From the NCBI RefSeq assembly GCF_011405515.1, contig NZ_AP022671.1, positions 992,001 through 1,056,000 on the forward strand: a stretch of DNA of 64,000 nucleotides, read 5' to 3'. Of the stretch, positions 45,065-53,014 are shown one piece after another. The DNA comes from Nitrospira sp. KM1 (GTDB lineage: Bacteria; Nitrospirota; Nitrospiria; Nitrospirales; Nitrospiraceae). Under the pieces are notes generated by a model. It saw only the letters and a program-made list of their open reading frames with translations. It ran no database searches and was not told the origin of the DNA. How positions within the stretch are numbered: the stretch's first letter is position 1; each line of letters opens with the position of its first letter. The position numbers were made by a program, and so were the translations under genes.

Positions 45065-45367
45065 TTAGTGTGAAATTTTCGCGGCGAGCACATCGACTTG
45101 TTCGATTTGTGGGGGTTTAGCCAACAGATCAGGAGCTTTCGCCATCAGGGCGGCCGCAATCTGCCCAGCCAGGTGCGCTTTACGCCCCGCCTCGTCAGCA
45201 AAGGCATCGAAGATGCCAAATGTGGTTGGCCCTAACTTTAGGGCAAACCAAATCGGTGTGGCGGCTTCCTGATTTGCCAAGGCAAGGCCACCTTCGAGAA
45301 AGCGAGCCACCTCCGCTTCCTTGCCTGGCTTGGCCTCCAACCGCACTAGCAATGCCACTCGTACCAT
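45065..45367 (-). CDS. Antibiotic biosynthesis monooxygenase-fold protein
   Basis: About 100 residues from the second ATG at 45367, which has a ribosome-binding site at a better distance than the ATG at 45376. The ABM fold is visible (ALLVRLEAKPGKEAEVARFLEG, then TPIWFALKLGPTTFGIFDAFAD), the same ferredoxin-like fold as half of chlorite dismutase. Such proteins include quinol monooxygenases and haem-degrading enzymes. It lies 45 bp upstream of cld, so the two probably form an operon. Confidence 0.85.
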   Translation of the reverse strand: MVRVALLVRLEAKPGKEAEVARFLEGGLALANQEAATPIWFALKLGPTTFGIFDAFADEAGRKAHLAGQIAAALMAKAPDLLAKPPQIEQVDVLAAKISH

Positions 45368-45435
45368 GTTTTCCATCCTTTCAGAAATTAACTAATTGCT
45401 ATGCGCATCCTAGCATGTGAGTTAAGGATTGGTCT

Positions 45436-45453
45436 ATTGGCAATAATGCCAAT
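45436..45453. promoter_or_regulatory. Perfect inverted repeat between divergent monooxygenase/cld and GlxA-type genes
   Basis: ATTGGCA-ATAA-TGCCAAT lies 19 bp before the GlxA-type start and about 70 bp before the monooxygenase start. It is a likely operator for the divergent pair. Confidence 0.5.
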
Positions 45454-45471
45454 TATGCTACAGTTCTCGCC

Positions 45472-46434
45472 ATGCGAATTTACATCGTGGCACTACAGAA
45501 CACCTTCGATACTGGCTTATCTACTCTTCTTGATACCTTCAGCGTGGCAAATGAACTCGCAGCATCTTCGAAAGCATTGACGACGCGCTTCGATGTCACC
45601 ATCGTGGGTGTCCGATCCCGAGTGACCACGAGTCACGGCCTGTCGATCCCGGCAAGACGAGCAACGGGACTGGCTCATCCCGATATCGCCCTGGTGCCGG
45701 CCGTGGGGGCGAAGATGCCCGATACGTTGTCCCGCCTTCTTGACCAACGAGAGATCGTGGACGCACAAAGCCTCCTGCGGCACTGGTTCCAGCGGGGCAC
45801 CATGCTTGGGGCTGCCTGCACGGGCACGTTTATCCTTGCAGAGGCCTCCCTACTCAACGGCCATCATGCGACGACTTCCTGGTGGCTGGCTCCTTTCTTT
45901 CGTGAACGGTATCCCCAGGTAGTACTGGACGAGTCGCGTATGATTGTCCACTCGTCACCCTTCATCACTGCCGGAGCCGCGCTGGCGCATCTCGATCTAG
46001 CATTGTGGCTCGTGCGCCACCGTAGTCCCGCATTGGCGGCCCTGACTGCCCGTTACCTTGTAATTGACTCGAGACCAATGCAGGCGACCTTCGCCATTCC
46101 TGACCACCTGGCTCACGCAGATCCATTTGTGGAGCGGTTCGAACGATGGGCCCGCCGTCGTTTGGGTGACGGCTTCTCGCTCCATGATGCCGCCCGTGCC
46201 GTGAGGACAAGTCCACGAACATTGACGCGTCGGCTGCACGCCGTGATCGGGAAATCTCCGCTTGCCTATTTCCAGGATCTTCGTGTCGAGCGCGCCGTCC
46301 ATCTGCTACAGACCAGCAACCATAGTGTGGACCAGATTGCCGACCGGGTAGGCTATGCAAGCGGGGCCACGTTGCGAACCCTCATCCAACGGAAAATTGG
46401 ACGCGGCGTACGTGAGCTGAGAGCACGGGCCTAG
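45472..46434 (+). CDS. GlxA-type regulator (DJ-1/PfpI domain plus AraC HTH)
   Basis: 320 residues. The N-terminal DJ-1/PfpI-like domain runs from IYIVALQNTF to the cysteine-bearing GAACTGTFILAEASLL; the C-terminal double HTH is visible (FSLHDAARAVRTSPRTLTRRL, QIADRVGYASGATLRTLIQRKIG). GlxA-type regulators sense small metabolites or oxidants with the PfpI part. It is divergent from the monooxygenase/cld operon, with a palindrome between them, so it probably controls cld. Confidence 0.9.
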   Translation: MRIYIVALQNTFDTGLSTLLDTFSVANELAASSKALTTRFDVTIVGVRSRVTTSHGLSIPARRATGLAHPDIALVPAVGAKMPDTLSRLLDQREIVDAQSLLRHWFQRGTMLGAACTGTFILAEASLLNGHHATTSWWLAPFFRERYPQVVLDESRMIVHSSPFITAGAALAHLDLALWLVRHRSPALAALTARYLVIDSRPMQATFAIPDHLAHADPFVERFERWARRRLGDGFSLHDAARAVRTSPRTLTRRLHAVIGKSPLAYFQDLRVERAVHLLQTSNHSVDQIADRVGYASGATLRTLIQRKIGRGVRELRARA

Positions 46435-46447
46435 TAGTTGTGCAAGA

Positions 46448-46782
46448 TTGGAGGTTGTTTCATAACTTACCACTTATGAAGCAAGGTACTTGCAGAGAAT
46501 AATGGAGAGACAATCCACTTTTCCGAGGCAGCGACTCATCTGCATTGCCACTCACGGATAGGGTTGCTCGGCGAGCTGGTTGATCTTCGGCTTGCGCGAA
46601 AACCAGAACCGGCACGAGTACTAGAATGCATCCAACGACAATTCCCAAAAATACTTTGAGTCGGCCCATTGGTCCTCAGATTAACTGAATATCCAACCGT
46701 CTTTATACATCAGCAGTAGAAGAGAGGAGCAGAATAGTTTATACGAGCTTGGAAGTTGTTACAGAGGTTACCACTTACATAG
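46448..46782. repeat. Imperfect 34-bp direct repeats around a small exported-protein gene
   Basis: 46448-46481 and 46749-46782 start TTGGA-GTTGTT and share TTACCACTTA; 26 of 34 positions match. They lie 301 bp apart and enclose a small gene between the defence cargo and the relaxase. They may mark an old insertion or recombination junction. Confidence 0.4.
46460..46669 (-). CDS. Small exported protein of unknown function
   Basis: 69 residues with a convincing signal peptide (VFLGIVVGCILVLVPVLVFAQA) and a ribosome-binding site (GAGGA) 7 nt before the ATG. The mature part (about 45 residues) is polar with a single cysteine. No family is recognised. Confidence 0.55.
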   Translation of the reverse strand: MGRLKVFLGIVVGCILVLVPVLVFAQAEDQPARRATLSVSGNADESLPRKSGLSLHYSLQVPCFISGKL

Positions 46783-46791
46783 AAAACGACC

Positions 46792-47775
46792 TTATCGGTC
46801 ACGATCGTTTCCTCGGTTCCGCTCCATGTCCGGAGTACGGCCTCGTCCCCCGAGATAGCGCACCAGATCCACAGCGAGCTGCCGGTCTGCTCCTTGATCA
46901 GATCGTGCGAGCGTCTTCAGAACCTGCTCGTAGTGGTGCATGACCTCCCGCTGCTTCCTCGGCATGTGGGTGACTCGTCGCTGACGATCGAGCACCTTCG
47001 CCTCGGTCGTGCGATCACGTAGATGCTGAACCTTCCACCGTTCCTGTGTCGTACGGTGAATTCGGCTTGTCGTCGTGGCCTCAATGCCATGCTCCCGTAA
47101 CGCCTCCGCAAATCCCTCCCGCCAGCGCTGCAGATCGGCCTTCCTGGCATTCAAACGAACTCCATCAAGACCTGCGGCTTTCACCGTCAAATGCACATGT
47201 GGATGTGGAGAGGGATGGGGATCCGGATCGGTCTCGAAGGTATGAAGCACCATTGCGTACTGAAACCCGGAGAACTCCCGTGTGGCGAAGTCACGGGCCG
47301 CCCGCTGCACTGATAATGGATCGGTCCTGGTCGGCATGGAGAGGACGAGGTGAAAGGCGTCGCGCATCGTCGAGTCTGCCGCGATGGGCATCCCGCCATC
47401 GCGCCATTCAGCTTTCAGATCGGCCACGGCCTCCTTCCCGACAATCACTTGGCCGCCTTGATCCTCGATCTCAAGCTGGCCATCACGCGAAATGTAGGTG
47501 AGGTTGTTCGAGATGCCCTTCATCCCCTTCGGTGCCCTAACGAGTTTCACCACGACTTGTGGCGAACGGCGAACCATGGCCTGAAGTTTCTGCCGCACAT
47601 AGGTCGCACGAGCCTGTGCCGTGCTGAGCCGTCCGCCGGTACTCACGAACTTAGCGAAACTCAGACGAACATTCCTGCTGCGACGCGGTCGCGGGAGGGT
47701 CTCCGTTGAGACATTGAAGAGCCGACTCCCCCACTCATCCAACTTCTGGTCAATTTGGCTGCCTGTTGAACTCAT
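46792..47775 (-). CDS. Relaxase (MobA/VirD2-type mobilization nuclease)
   Basis: 327 residues. The motif around KGISNNLTYISRDG has the tyrosine-containing block, and HPHVHLTVKA is the HxH metal motif of MobP-type relaxases. The C-terminus is short, with no helicase or primase domain. Relaxases nick at oriT and pilot the strand. Its start overlaps the MobC-like stop by 4 nt, so the two are co-translated. A candidate nick site lies upstream of mobC. Confidence 0.85.
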   Translation of the reverse strand: MSSTGSQIDQKLDEWGSRLFNVSTETLPRPRRSRNVRLSFAKFVSTGGRLSTAQARATYVRQKLQAMVRRSPQVVVKLVRAPKGMKGISNNLTYISRDGQLEIEDQGGQVIVGKEAVADLKAEWRDGGMPIAADSTMRDAFHLVLSMPTRTDPLSVQRAARDFATREFSGFQYAMVLHTFETDPDPHPSPHPHVHLTVKAAGLDGVRLNARKADLQRWREGFAEALREHGIEATTTSRIHRTTQERWKVQHLRDRTTEAKVLDRQRRVTHMPRKQREVMHHYEQVLKTLARSDQGADRQLAVDLVRYLGGRGRTPDMERNRGNDRDR

Positions 47776-48335
47776 TGGAGATGCCAGCGGTCCACGGACC
47801 CGCGTAAGACATCGGACACCTTCTTTGTATGGGCCTGGATCACGCGAGAGAGTTCGGTGATGACTTCAACCCGAAAGGCGGCTCGGTTCTGAGGCGCGGT
47901 ATTCAAGACTTTGGTAATCTGGTTCAGGTTCCTCCCCAAGGCGAGGAGTTGTTGATTCGACCGGGCCAAGGTCTCCAATTCCGGCTGTCCGACCTGTGGC
48001 TGCCCGGTCAACTTGGTGCGGACCATCGCCACCAGCCATTTCGTCGGCACATAGCCTTCTTGACCGGCCATCTTCTTCAGGGCGGCGAGCTCTGAGGCTG
48101 TCAGGTTCAGTTCGATGCGAGCGATCGCCCGTTCTCGCTTCGGGGTGACACGACTCCGAGGCGTAGGGGCCGGGGTGGCTCTCCGATCCATGGTCTGCCG
48201 AATGGCGTTCCGCAACGCATGGCTCGGTGTGAGTCCGTGGGCCTGACACCAGGCCTGCCAGGGCACCTTCAGTTCCCCCAAATCCACAGTCACCGTGGTC
48301 GTCCGTTTCGCCCGCTCCCCCATCAACTCACCCAT
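47772..48335 (-). CDS. MobC-like relaxosome accessory protein
   Basis: 187 residues. The mid part (ARIELNLTASELAALKKMAGQEGYVPTKWL) is a ribbon-helix-helix-type DNA-binding block and the C-terminal part has the GRNLNQI motif of the MobC/relaxosome family. It would bind near oriT and assist the relaxase. Two ATGs (48335, 48323) could serve as start. Confidence 0.8.
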   Translation of the reverse strand: MGELMGERAKRTTTVTVDLGELKVPWQAWCQAHGLTPSHALRNAIRQTMDRRATPAPTPRSRVTPKRERAIARIELNLTASELAALKKMAGQEGYVPTKWLVAMVRTKLTGQPQVGQPELETLARSNQQLLALGRNLNQITKVLNTAPQNRAAFRVEVITELSRVIQAHTKKVSDVLRGSVDRWHLQ

Positions 48336-48439
48336 ACCAGCCTAAATTTGGCCACCCCGCGCCCCTCACCAAACCGGTGTCGAAGTCTGGCTATCGGAGG
48401 GTCACAGAACAGTCGCACAAGGATACGATAAACCCATAA

Positions 48440-48496
48440 TGTAAGACAACTACGGGCAACAGCCATATCCTGCAACCTCCTAAAATCGGCCTTACA
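48440..48496 (+). other. Candidate oriT with IncP-type nick site
   Basis: The stretch CATATCCTGC contains TATCCTG at 48466-48472, matching the YATCCTG|Y consensus of IncP/RP4-type nick sites. A 6-bp inverted repeat (TGTAAG at 48440, CTTACA at 48491) flanks it. It lies in the 399-bp gap between mobC and the lipoprotein gene, the usual place for oriT. The rest of this gap (48336-48734) has no gene. Confidence 0.5.
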
Positions 48497-48734
48497 CCAT
48501 GCCTACGACGATACGGATCTAAGACCACCGGTCAACCGTTCGCACTGGGCTAAGGACGTCAGAAATGGGCCCCGGATCGGCCGGTCGGTGGAGCCTCAGG
48601 CAGGCCGGGTATGCCGGCACCCCCGATCAGCTGGTATGGTTTCCAGCCATTCTGGGCTCCCCCATGTGAAGGAGATGCTCTTCTTGTTATCCTGAGACAC
48701 AAGGCACCGCCTGTGCGTTATTGAGGCGACAACC

Positions 48735-49550
48735 ATGCGCATGACCGGGCCGAACGTTCTTCGATGCCTTTTGGCCATCTGCTTGATGAGCGGGCTCGTG
48801 GCCTGTGGCAGCTTTGCCAACTGCTTCAATAGTGGGTTCGCTCCCGCCGCCTGTGGCGGGGGGTATAGCGAGAGCAACGTTGCTTCTCTACCGCAGCCCA
48901 CGGCCACCTCGGCGGAAGGTCGCTGGACGGGGGTGACGCCCACAGGTCGCACCGTTTCTGGACTGGTCCTCGAGGACGGCTTCTACTGGCTGTTCTATAC
49001 GGCAAGAGACCATCCCAACATTCTGGCTGGACTGGTGCAGGGAACTGGCACGTCCCACTCTGGCTCCTTCGGTTCCTCGAACACCAGGGATTTCAATCTG
49101 GAAGGCGCGGGCCTTCGCTCAGCGACAACGAATGGCAGCTATGTTCCGAACAAGAGCTTCCTCGCGACGATCGCGTATGTCACTGGCGACACAGAGAGCT
49201 TCACGAGTACCTATGATGTGGACTCGGAGCCTGCCCCAAACCTGAATCTGGTCGCCGGGACCTATGCTGGGCTCCGCGCCGACAACTCCACGGTCACAGT
49301 GACCGTGGATTCCACCGGGACGCTTTCAGGTCATTCCACAGATGGATGCACCGTTACGGGGACCTTGTCTCCTCGGGGAAAGGGAAACGTCTTTCATACC
49401 TCGGTGACATTCGGAGGGGGCGCCTGTCGCCAGAGAACCGAGACGGTCACGGGGGTGGCCTTGTACGATGCCGCGACCAACCGGCTGTACATTGCCGCGC
49501 TCAACAATGTCCGGACCACCAGCTATCTTTTCCTCGGCACAAAGCGGTAA
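48735..49550 (+). CDS. Lipoprotein of unknown function
   Basis: 271 residues. A signal peptide ends in the lipobox LVAC (C24). The mature part is rich in Gly, Ser and Thr with repeated beta-like segments (GTYAGLRADNSTVTVTVDSTGTLSG, CTVTGTLSPRGKGNVFHTSVTF). Several cysteines could form disulfides. The motif near RRLYIAALNNVRTT-like C-terminus does not indicate a family that I know. Export and lipid anchoring are the supportable points. Confidence 0.7.
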   Translation: MRMTGPNVLRCLLAICLMSGLVACGSFANCFNSGFAPAACGGGYSESNVASLPQPTATSAEGRWTGVTPTGRTVSGLVLEDGFYWLFYTARDHPNILAGLVQGTGTSHSGSFGSSNTRDFNLEGAGLRSATTNGSYVPNKSFLATIAYVTGDTESFTSTYDVDSEPAPNLNLVAGTYAGLRADNSTVTVTVDSTGTLSGHSTDGCTVTGTLSPRGKGNVFHTSVTFGGGACRQRTETVTGVALYDAATNRLYIAALNNVRTTSYLFLGTKR

Positions 49551-49591
49551 GCCCCACCGGTTCGATGTTCTGCCCTAGGGTATCCATTTTG

Positions 49592-49623
49592 ATGGGGCAT
49601 GATGGGATCCCATCATGCCCCAT
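49592..49623. terminator. Perfect 32-bp palindrome between convergent genes
   Basis: ATGGGGCATGATGGGA followed directly by its exact complement, centred at 49607/49608, between the convergent lipoprotein and DUF6908-like genes. It is a likely two-way terminator. Confidence 0.55.
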
Positions 49624-49639
49624 GAATGGATCGATAAGA

Positions 49640-50068
49640 TCACGAGGACAGGATCTCTCGAACCGCAGTAGAGGCAAAGAAGCCCTGATCCTTCAGATTG
49701 GCAAACCAGCTCTCGGCAAACTCCGTCAAGTCCTGTTTCAACGTGGGCAGGACATGGGTGTGTTTGCCCGCCTCGTCATACCGATAGACTTCTTGCACGA
49801 TCCCCAGGTAGTCATTCCAAAAAGACACCGGTTCGGCTGCCATGCCATCGGGTACATTGTGAAACAGAAACACGATATCGGGATCTCGCATGAGGTCGCC
49901 GTTCTGTTCGCCGTAATGGCACAAGGACACAAGCCGGTATCCTTCTCCACTGGATCCAATCTCCTCGACCGAGAGTGGCATGTAGCCGGGCACGGTGATA
50001 CGCACCGCACGTGCGCCATTGAGCAGTTGATTCAGATCCGTCGCAAAGGCTTGATACATATTCATCAT
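49640..50068 (-). CDS. DUF6908-like accessory protein
   Basis: 142 residues. The block YRLVSLCHYGEQNGDLMRDPD followed by AEPVSFWNDYLGIVQEVYRY resembles DUF6908 proteins, which are common on plasmids and integrative elements. Function unknown. It probably shares a transcript with the 80-residue gene upstream. Confidence 0.65.
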   Translation of the reverse strand: MMNMYQAFATDLNQLLNGARAVRITVPGYMPLSVEEIGSSGEGYRLVSLCHYGEQNGDLMRDPDIVFLFHNVPDGMAAEPVSFWNDYLGIVQEVYRYDEAGKHTHVLPTLKQDLTEFAESWFANLKDQGFFASTAVREILSS

Positions 50069-50130
50069 TCTGTTCCTTTCTTCCGATGCAGGAAGCCCCC
50101 GGCGCGAGGGCCGGAGGCTTCCCGTGACGG

Positions 50131-50373
50131 TCAGCGGTCTGACCGCTCCGCGATCCAGCGTGTCGCCTGTTGGGCGACGACGATCAGCGCATCAAGGTCT
50201 GTGACTCCGAAGGAGTCGGAATTCTTCCAGACCCCATCCCGGTCCTTGTACGAGCGGGCCACAGTCACGTTGTAGAACGGACCGTTCATGCCCTCGTTCT
50301 TCCAGATGCTCGCCTTGATGCGGCTGCATCGCAGCGTGGTGACCGGCTGGGGTTTCTTGTCTTGAGGTGCCAT
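50131..50373 (-). CDS. Small accessory protein of unknown function
   Basis: 80 residues. A good ribosome-binding site (AAAGGAGA) precedes the ATG. The segment KASIWKNEGMNGPFYNVTVARSYKD, then NSDSFGVTDL, is often met in small proteins of integrative elements. I do not know a function. Confidence 0.6.
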   Translation of the reverse strand: MAPQDKKPQPVTTLRCSRIKASIWKNEGMNGPFYNVTVARSYKDRDGVWKNSDSFGVTDLDALIVVAQQATRWIAERSDR

Positions 50374-50999
50374 AGTGTTGTCTCCTTTAAGTTAGAGTTG
50401 ATGTGTTGGCCTCTCACCAGGCGTGGAGGCCACACAGCGACGACAAAGGAGCCAGAGAGGCCGCCGCCACCTGGTGGGCCGGTGGGCGCGAAGCGGAGGA
50501 ATGCCCGCGGAAAAGGGCGCCCTCAGAGGCGGCGCGCGGGCGTGATCGACGCAGCCCGCCGGTGGAAAGCCAGGACGGCGACCGGATGCGCACAGGCACC
50601 GAACCGGAAACCATAAGCAGGTCCCCGCTCATCACCAGCACGGCAGAGCAGATTCAACGGACGAGGCGAGAAGGTCCGCTTCAGAGAGACCGAGACTAAG
50701 CCAGTTCGCCAAGATGGAAGAGAGTCAACGAATCGGCTTCGAGATGATCTTGAGCTTGTGGCGGTTATCAGCCAGCAGGCGACTATGCATATGTCACAGG
50801 AGTCGCTGAACGTGGTGGAAGACCGAACGGCCTGCGAGGCCGGAGGGGAACTGTCATGTGATGGGAGGCGAGAAGTCGTTGAGATGCGCGACTGACTGAG
50901 CCGGATGAACGAGTCGTCAGCGAGGTCGAGAACAAGCCATCTTCCTGGAAATGCCTCACCGGCCGTTGATACGGCGTCTGATCGTGTTCACACTCGCCG
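50374..50999. other. Region without recognised gene; one hairpin
   Basis: 626 bp of GC-rich DNA. A bulged hairpin (GTGT-GGCCTC with GAGGCCACAC) lies at 50403-50435, upstream of the small accessory gene. No reading frame has family likeness; nothing else seen. Confidence 0.4.
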
Positions 51000-51269
51000 T
51001 CAGTCAAACAGGTCGGCGTGCGTGCCTGTCCGTTCGAGGATGAGGAACGTGGCCTCAATTCTGTAGATCAGAAGCCAGTCTGGCTGGATATGGCATTCTC
51101 GATGGTGGATCCACTCACCGGTAAGAGTATGGTCCTTGTTCTTGGGAGGCAATGGTGTTTGGGCCTGAAGAAGATCAACGATGGCTTCGAGTTTGTCGAG
51201 ATCGTAGCCCCGTTTTTTGGCAAGCTTGAGGTCTTTGAGAAAACGGCTGGTGGTTTTGAGGAGCAGCAC
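51000..51269 (-). CDS. YafQ-like type II toxin (mRNA interferase)
   Basis: 89 residues with the RelE/YafQ fold: LKTTSRFLKDLKLAKKRGYDLDKL at the start, then HTLTGEWIHHRECHIQPDWLLIYRI and the closing LILERTGTHADLF. The histidines and Asp in HRECHIQPDW match YafQ active-site positions. It cuts mRNA on ribosomes. It lies 3 bp after the DinJ-type antitoxin gene. Confidence 0.9.
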   Translation of the reverse strand: MLLLKTTSRFLKDLKLAKKRGYDLDKLEAIVDLLQAQTPLPPKNKDHTLTGEWIHHRECHIQPDWLLIYRIEATFLILERTGTHADLFD

Positions 51270-51272
51270 GAC

Positions 51273-51527
51273 TTAGATGCCCGTACGGCTTCTGAGTGCG
51301 CGAAAGTTCTTGAACGAGGGGAGTTTCTCTGGATGCTTTGCTTCTTCAAAAGCCTCCAGCGTGTGCGCGTTCGGAATCATGAGAGGAAAAGGGATACCCT
51401 GGTGGAGTTCAACCTGGGCATAGAACAGGCGTATGGCTTCGGCTTCGGTCAAACCGAGTCGATCGAAGACTTTCACCGCCTTCTTTTTCAGACCAGTGTC
51501 GATACGAGTATTGATGCGATCTGACAT
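51273..51527 (-). CDS. RelB/DinJ-type antitoxin
   Basis: About 84 residues from ATG 51527 (ATGs further upstream in frame are possible). A ribbon-helix-helix (DRINTRIDTGLKKKAVKVFDRLGLTEAEAIRLFY) is followed by a toxin-binding tail. It forms the pair with the YafQ-like toxin and should repress its own operon. Confidence 0.87.
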   Translation of the reverse strand: MSDRINTRIDTGLKKKAVKVFDRLGLTEAEAIRLFYAQVELHQGIPFPLMIPNAHTLEAFEEAKHPEKLPSFKNFRALRSRTGI

Positions 51528-51846
51528 TACGGTCTGTCCTGCTTTTCTCATGCTCCTATTGTACGCCATTTGTCGTGCGAATGAAAGATGATTCTCTGTG
51601 CTACTCATGTGTAAGAAGGTCAAGGACTAGAACGTGACAGTAGACCCTGCTACAGACCGACGGAATGATCAACAGACTATGTTTCTGACAGCCTTGAAGA
51701 AATCATACAGGTGGGGCCGATCCCGCAAAGCACCAGCGGGCTCCTCTCTCGGCCCTCCTCCCCTACCGAGGTCTTCGCGCACGACGAGATTCTCCAGGCA
51801 CCCACCCGCATGGTAGACTTGCGTGGCACGACAAACGTCGCTACTG

Positions 51847-51999
51847 TCGAACGTGCGTGATAAGAGGATCATGGTGATGGCTCACGCCCCGGGTGGGCAG
51901 GACATGACGCGCATCATCTCCATGAGAAAGGCAAATCGCCGTGAGCAAAAAACCTATGATCAAGAGCGACCTGAAGCGACTGGACCGCATGACGGATAA
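51847..51999 (+). pseudogene. BrnT-type toxin remnant
   Basis: The frame reads RIMVMAHAP and then TRIISMRKANRREQKTYDQE, the C-terminus of BrnT toxins, and overlaps the brnA start. The N-terminal half with the active-site residues is not found upstream: the sequence there (51634-51846) has no BrnT frame. This leaves brnA without a working partner. Confidence 0.6.
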
Positions 52000-52243
52000 G
52001 GATATCGACTACTCCGATATCCCGCCATTAGATGACGCATTTTTCAAGAAGGCCAGGATGGTCGCCTGGCCACCGGCGAAGCAACAAGTGACTGTACGTC
52101 TCGATGCGGATGTGCTCCGCTGGCTGAAGGCCTCCGGCAAGGGGTACCAGACACGGCTCAACTATATTCTCCGTGCGGCAATGGAACATCAGGGGCCGCG
52201 GCGACCGCGTGCCACAAAGCGCCGGCGCCCCCATGCGGCGTAA
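51941..52243 (+). CDS. brnA: BrnA-type antitoxin
   Basis: 100 residues from a GTG. The CopG-like part (QQVTVRLDADVLRWLKASGKGYQTRLNYILRAAM) is typical of BrnA, preceded by an acidic, proline-rich toxin-binding arm (DYSDIPPLDDAFF). BrnA neutralises BrnT and binds the operon promoter. Since BrnT is degraded here, it may only act as a DNA-binding protein. Confidence 0.85.
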   Translation: MSKKPMIKSDLKRLDRMTDKDIDYSDIPPLDDAFFKKARMVAWPPAKQQVTVRLDADVLRWLKASGKGYQTRLNYILRAAMEHQGPRRPRATKRRRPHAA

Positions 52244-52374
52244 GGAAAGAGCGACGACATGAACTTCGCCAGCTCCACGGCAATCCCCACTTCCTGCTCC
52301 GCCTTCGCAAGAGCCTTGGCGAATTTTGGCTCCTTCCTCATCTGTTCGTTGATGTACTGTCTATGCGTTTTCAT
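52189..52374 (-). pseudogene. HigA-type antitoxin remnant, N-terminal part
   Basis: The first ~38 residues (MKTHRQYINEQMRKEPKFAKALAKAEQEVGIAVELAK, split here as an antitoxin N-terminus) look like HigA/XRE antitoxins, but the following HTH is missing. The frame instead runs antisense through the brnA end. Its ATG overlaps the toxin stop as ATGA, the usual higBA order. Confidence 0.5.
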
Positions 52375-52601
52375 CGTGACGCCTTGCGCGTGACCTCCTC
52401 GTATCGTTGCTCCGCAATGGCGATGTCTCGTTCTCGCAGTTTCTGCCGTTTCTTCCGGATCGCATGCAGGATGACGAACCGCTGCCTTACGAATGCGGCA
52501 TAAAAGAACCGGTACTCAGTCCCCGACAATTCCGGACGCAGCTCCCAGATCTTGCCTCGAACATGTGCCGCGATGGAGCGGATCCACGGTGATCCGTTCG
52601 A
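52371..52601 (-). pseudogene. HigB/RelE-type toxin remnant, C-terminal part
   Basis: From the first codon after a stop at 52602 the frame reads GKIWELRPELSGTEYRFFYA, then RFVILHAIRKKRQKLRERDI, the C-terminal half of phage-type HigB toxins. The N-terminus is lost. Together with the antitoxin piece it is a broken higBA module. Confidence 0.6.
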
Positions 52602-52633
52602 TCAGACCGGGACGAGATGCACACTCGGTTGGT

Positions 52634-53014
52634 CTACGGAAGCATCTGACACACCGGACCATAGGGCTTCAAACTCGCATCACACGTGAGCATGCGCAGG
52701 TGTTCAACCTGGGCTTGCGCCACCAAGATACGGTCAAAGGGATCACGATGATGCAGCGGCAACCGTTCAAGCGCCAGGGTGTGGAGCACAGACACCGGTA
52801 ATTCCTGAAACCCACTGTCCGCGATCTTCGCCGCGAGTTCGTTGGGATCCGCGGCAAGCTTGTTGAGTTGGATCTTAATGACGATTTCCCACAGGGACGC
52901 GGCACTGATATAGACCACGGGCGTGGTCTCGATCTGGTGATAGATGGTTTTCGAGAGTCGTGGAGACTGAATCACAAACCACAAAAACACGTGCGTATCT
53001 AATAACAGGTTCAT
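52634..53014 (-). CDS. vapC: VapC-type PIN-domain toxin
   Basis: 126 residues. PIN-domain acids are seen in LLLDTHVFLW (D6), AASLWEIVIK (E) and RDPFDRILVAQA (D, D). VapC cleaves tRNA or rRNA. Its start overlaps the antitoxin stop by 4 nt (ATGA). This module seems intact. Confidence 0.92.
   Translation of the reverse strand: MNLLLDTHVFLWFVIQSPRLSKTIYHQIETTPVVYISAASLWEIVIKIQLNKLAADPNELAAKIADSGFQELPVSVLHTLALERLPLHHRDPFDRILVAQAQVEHLRMLTCDASLKPYGPVCQMLP

Noticed and set aside
50403-50699. 98-residue frame in the gene-free region
   Set aside because: Composition is that of GC-rich noncoding DNA and no start signals are seen.
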